Made by a program: the position numbers and the translations under genes | Source: Pogostemon cablin | Lineage: Eukaryota > Streptophyta > Magnoliopsida > Lamiales > Lamiaceae | Direction of reading: 5' to 3' | Length of the DNA: 64,000 nt | Assembly (NCBI GenBank): GCA_023678885.1 | Contig: CM042979.1 | Coordinates: forward strand, 21,753,513 to 21,817,512 | Notes under the pieces: generated by a model | Databases searched by the model: none | Seen by the model: the letters and a program-made list of their open reading frames with translations, nothing else | What the model was told of the DNA's origin: nothing | Shown: positions 58,087 through 64,000 of the stretch, piece after piece | Position numbering within the stretch: the stretch's first letter is position 1 | Layout: each line of letters starts with the position of its first letter

Positions 58087-60273
58087 TCAGAACGCGTGCT
58101 TCTGAGGGACCCATGGACACCACAACTTCCTGTAGATAGGCTGTACCGGCATGGAGTCTGCAACGAGCCAATACAACTTACCCACACGAAGCTTTCCCAT
58201 CTCCGAACATGAACCCAAAGTGGAAACCATGTCCCCACCAATCCGTGCTCTGACCCTATCCCTCGCTCGGTGGATATCCTTCCACACAATTGAGGTGCTG
58301 TAGTTCACCTCAACATCCCAGCACGAAGAGGACTGCAGATAGATGGCATTAATCCATTTGATCCACAGCGACCTCTTCTCCTGATGCACATCCCACAACA
58401 TGCCACAAAGAGCTGCATCGTTCAGCAGATCGAGTCCCCTAAGTCCCAGGCCACCCTGTTCTTTAGGGAGAATGACCTCCTCCCAACGAACTGCTCCCCT
58501 TGTGGTTCCCCAAAGGAATTTTCGTATCATCCTCTCTATTCTGTCCACAATTCCTTTGGGGATCTTCACCATCGATGTCCAGAAGTTCATCACCCCGTAC
58601 ACCACCGATCTAATAAGCTCCAATCGGCCTGCATACGAGAGCAGATGCGTGGACCACCCCCTGATCAGATTAGTAACCTGTGTGATGAGCGGCTCAAATG
58701 CAGACTCCCAAAGCTTACTTCCCTGCAACGGTACTCCCAAATAACGTACAGGAAAGGCGCCTTCCTGAAAAGGCAGTACTTCACGGATAGCCTGCTCCTC
58801 ATCTTCCGGAACCCCTGCCATAAACAAGTGAGACTTGTCCGCACTAACCTCCAAACCTGACATACGAGCGAAAAGATTAAGTGCCCTGGCTACCACCTCT
58901 GCCGAAGATCGATTGCCATAAGCGAAGATAATCAAGTCATCCGCAAACGCCAGATGAGTAACTCCCACCTTCACACAGTGCCTCGAGTGATACTTATAAT
59001 TGTCCGTCACAGTCATTCTCCTGAAGAGACGGGAGAAGTAATCCATGCACAGGACAAACAATAAGGACGACAACGGATCACCCTGACGCAAACCTCTCTT
59101 ACCATCGAAATATCCCTCTGGAGAGCCGTTGATAAGAATGGAGAATGAGGTGGTGGTGACACATTCCATAATCCACCCTATCATACGTTGAGGAAATTTC
59201 AAACCTGTAAGAACTCCACGCAGAAACCCCCAATCCACCGAGTCATACGCCTTTTTTATATCCACCTTAATTGCCATTCTCCTATACTGACGATGCCTAG
59301 CCCACCCGTAATTCTTCACTATCTCCTGGGCCAGCATCACACAGTCCCTCATTCTTCAGTTCTTAATAAAACCAAAGTGATTTTCTACCACCAAGTCCTC
59401 CATCAGGTTCGTCATTCGTTTCACAATGATACGGGATATAATTTTGTAGATCACATTGCAACACGAAATCGGGCGGAAGTCCCTGACGGTAGGATCGTGC
59501 TTTCCTTTTGGGATTAGTGTAATAAACGTGGCGTTTATCTGCTGCAGTAACTGCCCAGAGTGGAAGAATTCCTTGACAGCCGCCATGACATCCGACCCAA
59601 CCACATCCCATGCATCCCGAAAGAAAGCGGTCGTGTACCCATCCGGCCCGGGGGCCTTGTCTCCGTTCATGCTCCACACCACTCCATTCACTTCCTCGGT
59701 CGTGACAGGTACCACGAGCTGCTGCGCCTGTTCATCACTCAACACGGCTCCCCATTCAAACACACTATCATCTATCTCCTCACACTCTCCCGCAGTACCC
59801 AACAAGTCTCTATAGAATGAGAGGAACTCTCCAATGACTTCCTCACGGGAGGTAGTATGTCCGGATTCCGTACGTATGGAGGGGATGATATTCCTCACGC
59901 TATTGAACTTGATCTTCTTGTAGAAGAATTTCGTGGGTTTGTCCTGACTGATCAAGTAATCTACTCTGGCCATCTGAGAAAAGAAGAGATGCTCGGCGTG
60001 ACACAAGAAGTTGACCTTTTTCGCTGCCTCTCGAACCCTGTCCCATTTCTCAACATTACCAGGATCAGCATGGCTCTCCAGCTGCAAACTGTCTAGCTCT
60101 GCTCTAGCCCTCTCTGCTTTCTCGGCTATGTGGCCGAAGTCCCTCTTGCCAAGCTGACGAAGCTTTGGCTTGAGTAACTTCAGCCTACGACAAACACTGA
60201 ACTGAGCCGTACCCCACACTTGCGAGTCCCACACCTCTCGCACAGATCCAGGAATTCCTCGCTGGTCTTCCAC
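58087..60273 (-). pseudogene. LINE reverse transcriptase (nearly open)
   Basis: Two open stretches, 60273-59356 (305 codons) and 59352-58087 (421 codons), are separated by one stop in the FGFIK/RDCVML block. RT landmarks in order: NGDKAPGPDGYTTAFFRDAW, FITLIPKGKHDPTVRDFRPI, IKVDIKKAYDSVDWGFL, RQGDPLSSLLFVLCMDYF and HLAFADDLIIFAYG (catalytic FADD intact). The N-terminal helices (REAAKKVNFLCHAEHLFF) are typical of plant L1. It primes reverse transcription at nicked DNA. A single nonsense change breaks an otherwise intact RT core, suggesting recent inactivation. Confidence 0.92.
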
Positions 60274-60412
60274 ATATTCAAATACCTGAACGGTCTCCCC
60301 TTCGAGTGCTCAGCATGAAACACAGAAACTAAGACAGGTCAGTGATCCGAAGTGGCCCCCATGGGCAGAAACTCCGATTCCACTACACCTGAGGTGATGT
60401 CCCAGTTCGAGT

Positions 60413-61010
60413 TCACCAGTACCCGATTAATATGGCTTGAAATTCTGCCATTCGTCCAGTGAAAAAGCACCCCTTGGACTTAGCATCATCCAATCCCCGA
60501 TCAACACAAAACTCCTCAAAATCCACCCTGTACCAGTTCCGATGAGACGGAACAATTTTAGATCTCTCTTCAGGTTTCCTTACGCAGTTAAAGTCTCTAA
60601 AGAGCATCCAGGGAGAGTTAACCGTGGGGACAACCGAAGAGAGATGACACCATTGCCTGCGCTTATCAACTACGCCATTTGGCGTACACAACACTGATGA
60701 GGAACTCCTGCTGAGAAATCAAACAGCGAACCATACCAGAAATACATTGCTCATAGAGCACAACATTACTAAAAGCAATCAAGGTGGAATCCCACGCAAC
60801 CACAATACGACCTCCCTCAACAATATCAAAATTATTCACACTATTCCAACTAGGAACAATTCTACCCACAATATTCACCACATTATCAACAGACAATTTA
60901 GTTTCAACAAAACCCACTAAGCATACTTTATTCTTGTGAACTAACCTGCAGGCTGCTCGCTGCGCACAAGTGGCTGCAAGCCCTCGTACATTCCATGCTA
61001 GACACCTCAT
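60413..61010 (-). pseudogene. LINE apurinic/apyrimidinic endonuclease domain
   Basis: It starts MRCLAWNVRGLAATCAQRAA at 61010 (WN-RGL is the usual start of plant LINE endonucleases), then VCLVGFVETKLS with the catalytic Glu and VVAWDS. A frame change at about 60680 leads to SPWMLFRDFNCVRKPEERS, where the expected GDFN motif reads RDFN. The rest of the domain to 60274 is frameshifted. Confidence 0.85.
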
Positions 61011-61297
61011 TTACGAACATTGGGGGAAGAGCCCCCGCCTCCTGGTCTGTTGCCGCTGCCATGCGGCTCCTGGATGATGATTCCAGTACCTCTCCTAGTG
61101 CCGTCCGCCCTGTGGGAGAGAGTGGGAGGCGGGGAGCGCCCCGATCGGCCTATGGTCTCTGCTTCCTCCTCCTTCGTTTCTGAAGCCCAAGTCTTCCTAG
61201 TATTCACTTGGGCTGGCTGTTTCCCCTCTCGTTTGTTGATCCTCCAATCATCAGGATCAAGGTCATCAAGGATTCGGTATTTCCCTGACATGACCTT

Positions 61298-62863
61298 CTA
61301 TTTCTGCACTTGGGATATGTTAGGACCCGCGGCCTTATTTTTCCCGTTTCTGTTCCTCATCTTCTTTGGCCTTGTATTCTTAGCCCCAACGTGCTGGAAT
61401 CCCTCCTCGTCAACCGTGTCATCAGCTCGTGCGGTCTTCGGAGGCTGATCCATTCCTTTCTCCCCCTTATCACCCCTGACAAGATCGTCACAATCACTCA
61501 CTAGGTGACCAAATTTCCTGCACTTAGTACAATACACCGAAAGGCGTTCGTACAAGACAGTTTGGGTGAAATTGGCCCCACGGTAGTTAAACATGACCTC
61601 CCTCGGGAGCTCCTACGAAACATCAATGTCCACATGCACACGTACAAACGATACCCTGTCCGCCTTAATAGAAGTATCATCCACCATGATAGGTCTACCA
61701 ACCAGAGAAGCCACCTTACTTATGTGATTCTTCGACCACAGCTCCAACGGGAACGAAGGCAACCGAATCCAGACCGGGACATGAGAGATTTCTAGGTCAT
61801 CAAATTGAAAGGCTCGTGGGAGTCTTTCGAGCATAAGATAACGTTCTCATATGGAGTGGGGAGCACTATCCAACACCTTCCTCATGTCATCCTCCGAACA
61901 AAGTCGGAAGATAATCCATCCCGACTGATGCATGACAATGGTATACTTGACTACACATGCCCGGTAGATGGCATGAAGGGCTTGCATACCCGGAAACCAC
62001 CCTAAAAAATAACCAACCAAAGTATACTTTCATGCATCAGAATCATCCTTCGGATCAAGATAGGCTACTCCATCGCAAGGTGCAATGTATTCGAGCTTCC
62101 TATCCGGATCAATATTACTTTTGTTGACGAACTTGTCGAAGTCAACCGGTTCCTTGGGAGCGGAACCCACACCCGAGTTGCCTTGCCTCGCATGCTGGCC
62201 GCGCTGCCCACCCTGCTGTCGAGAGCCTGCCGCCTCGCCGCCGCGCTGTCTTGCGTCGCCAGGGCCTTGCCCAGCACTGGTGCCCACATTCGGCGGAGCC
62301 TGCCGAGACGAGGAGTTGGACGCGCACGCCGAGCTGCACTGACGGGAAGCACCCTGCGCCTACCGAGAGTTCTCGGCACTATCTATAGTCTCGGTGCCCT
62401 GCCGAGACCCATCCGCCAAATCTTGCCCCTGCCGAGGAGCGTCGCCGATCAGCATAGGCTCCACGCCCGCCTGCCGAGAAGGAGAGGCAGGGGGGGTCGC
62501 CACATCCAACTGACGCCAAGTGCCCGGGGTGGTGCTGCATCGCCTTTCTGCCGAGGGTTTTCGCTTGGTGGTTGGGTTGCGTACGATGGGCACCGCCAGG
62601 GTCGAGTCGTCCATGGTTGCATCCACAAGGCCTTGCGTGGGACTGCCGATTCCGTGAGCAGCCGGCGTGTTGGCCACGACAAGGGCTAGGGAGCCGATGG
62701 TGATATCGGTCTCCATCTCCGCGCGGTCCGCCGCAATTGAGCGCGTCAAGGCGGCACCGTCAGCCAATTGTGGGTTATCCGTCAACACTGCCTTCATCAA
62801 ATTTTTCTTTCGTTCGATGTTCTTCGCTCGGTCCTTCACCGATTTGAACGATTCCTTGCTCAC
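61298..62863 (-). pseudogene. LINE ORF1 (DUF4283-like and CCHC knuckle), frameshifted
   Basis: Starts MSKESFKSVKDRAKNIERKK at 62863. A long Gln/Arg/Gly/Ala-rich segment (62380-62065) is followed by PVDFDKFVNKSNIDPDRKLE, then a DUF4283-like region (61834-61613, VPVWIRLPSFPLELWSKNHI) and a CCHC knuckle YCTKCRKFGHLVSDCDDL (about 61530-61480) in a different frame. ORF1 proteins bind LINE RNA. At least three frame changes. Confidence 0.83.
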
Positions 62864-63182
62864 ACGTATATCCGACGATCCTTTGAAGGCGTTCTACTCC
62901 TTGATTTCTTCCCTATGAGAAAAACCAAGGCGGATTACATGAACAAGTAAGAAACCTCTATCACCACTGTGGGGAGCGGTGAGATCAAATGGCCGTCGTC
63001 GGCGAGAGGTGCCGACAACGATGGGAGTGGCCGGGCGAGCTCTGTACAGTGATTGTCGAAGAACGTCGAAGTCGCGGGCGAGAGGCACCGGCAGCCACGA
63101 GGAAGCTTGCGTAGAAAGTAAAGGAGTGAATTTTTGGAACTAGGGTTCCAAAAATTTTACACGCGTAATGACTCCCCTCCTC

Positions 63183-63932
63183 TTGCCATCCGTGAAGTCT
63201 TTAAGAACAACGAAGAGGGCAACTTGGGGCTGTTAGGAGCGCGTGGAGCCGATCCTAATTTTGATCAACCCGCTCTTATCAGCTTAGTAGAAAGGATTTC
63301 TTTCACTAGGGGTTCCTTTGAAGATCCTCAACAACATCTAATAAGTTCCTTGGTTATGCTAGTACACAAAAGAGTGTAGGAAATCATGAGGATGCAAGGA
63401 GGATCATCTTATTTAAATTCTATCTATTGAAAGAGCGAGAGATTGGTATGACACTATTAGTGCTACTGATTGCACTACATGGGACCAGCTAAAGATGAAA
63501 TTCTTGGAGAGATACTTGCCACCTTCAAAGGTGTTTAAGATGAAACAAGATATTCACCAATTTGTGATCAATCAAGGAGAGAAGTTCCATGAGGCTTGGG
63601 ATAGATTCAAGGACATGCTTCGAAGGTGTCCATAGCATGGATTATCAAAAGATCAATACATCAGTGTATTCTACAACAGGTTGGATTATAATTCTCGTGT
63701 TCTACTTGATGAGTCATCAAGTGGAGCATTACTTACTAAGACACGCGTTGAGGCCGAGAAGCTCTTTGAGGATATTTCGATGAATTCAAGAGAATGGCCT
63801 ACTGATAGAGTTAGGGGCACCTATGTACTTGGAAAGGTAGCACAGGTTGAACACACTATGGTAAAGTCGAGTAGAGAAGATGAGATCTTCTCTAGTTTGG
63901 CTAATATCAACAAGCTACTTGAATCTCAGTAG
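63183..63932 (+). pseudogene. Athila gag continued (Retrotrans_gag), running to window edge
   Basis: It begins with the right copy of the 18-bp duplication (63183-63200), then FKNNEEGNLGLLGARGADPN, TWDQLKMKFLERYLPPSK, FHEAWDRFKDMLRRCP and HGLSKDQYISVFYNRLDYNS, the core of plant Gypsy Gag. Lesions: a frame change near 63375 and TAG at 63633-63635 within the CPxHGL block. The element continues beyond 64000. Confidence 0.85.
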
Positions 63933-64000
63933 AAGCAGATTATGGAGTTGTCACAAAAAGTATCAATGATGCAGCAACAGGATGTTGGTGAAGAGGGATC

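Larger units (their letters stand above)
57589..63182 (-). mobile_element. L1-type LINE, 5.6 kb, nearly complete
   Basis: Minus-strand element bounded by a perfect 18-bp duplication. ORF1 region (62863-61298), endonuclease (61010-60413), reverse transcriptase (60273-58087), C-terminal zinc-binding zf-RVT region (58018-57689). No RNase H domain seen. The 3' tail lacks a poly(A) run: the sequence next to the target duplication is TTAATAATTAACATATCG. Frames are broken in ORF1 and at a few places in ORF2. Confidence 0.92.

Noticed and set aside
58384..60096. Plus-strand ORFs of 79-158 codons
   Set aside because: Antisense shadows of the LINE reverse transcriptase on the minus strand.
1..64000. 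CRISPR arrays, bacterial operons or tRNA genes
   Set aside because: None seen. The tandem motifs present are microsatellites, MITE units or LTR motifs in a plant nuclear context.

Overview
The window is AT-rich nuclear DNA from a flowering plant, probably a eudicot. The evidence is spliced plant genes with GT..AG introns, Copia, Athila-type Gypsy and L1-type elements, hAT and Stowaway MITEs, a plant ITS1/25S rDNA fragment and an integrated plant pararetrovirus. I cannot place it to family. Only two genes look host-derived with a convincing exon structure: a PLAC8/cell-number-regulator 6-like gene on the minus strand (its two N-terminal coding exons at 4887-2345; later exons not seen), and a complete eight-exon U-box gene of the PUB62 type on the plus strand (43949-50158, 414 aa). 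Three broken host-gene pieces were also recognised: a berberine-bridge-enzyme-like pseudogene (about 195-545), a phosphoglycolate-phosphatase-like fragment (30610-30991), and a scrambled rDNA piece (23270-23584) in which 25S sequence is joined to ITS1 in the wrong order.

Layout. 1-5280: BBE fragment, Stowaway MITE, CNR6-like gene. 5840-12904: nearly full-length endogenous pararetrovirus (Caulimoviridae) on the minus strand, ending in a caulimovirid-type promoter and poly(A) region. Its order is coat protein/zinc knuckle, then movement protein, protease, RT and RNase H. That differs from the usual movement-before-coat order and is the most unusual feature here. It abuts, at about 12905, the leader and 5' LTR of a truncated Copia element (12905-16194). 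16636-21484: small MITEs and a second, internally deleted Copia copy (16998-20240). 20235-33000: intergenic AT-rich DNA with MITEs made of reiterated TATCACTTTT-like units, rDNA, an hAT element (24430-25081) with a clear 8-bp target duplication, a possible Helitron end and microsatellites. 32479-42486: three-level nest, an hAT element split by a full-length degenerate Copia (33029-42440) that is itself split by a solo LTR (39184-40546). 42600-43821: another hAT element, itself holding a Stowaway-like MITE, ending about 130 bp before the PUB62 start codon. 43949-50158: PUB62 with MITE-like inserts in introns 2 and 3. 50469-55668: 3' LTR and env-like region of a minus-strand Athila element, interrupted by a Copia solo LTR (53495-54684). 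55669-64000: 5' LTR, PBS and gag of a plus-strand Athila element, split by an L1-type LINE (57589-63182) flanked by a perfect 18-bp target duplication; this element runs off the right edge.

The genes do not form a functional unit. The window is best read as two host genes embedded in layers of transposons, whose target duplications and shared junctions allow relative dating. All element coding regions seen carry stops or frameshifts, although the LINE RT and parts of the pararetrovirus and Athila gag keep long open stretches.
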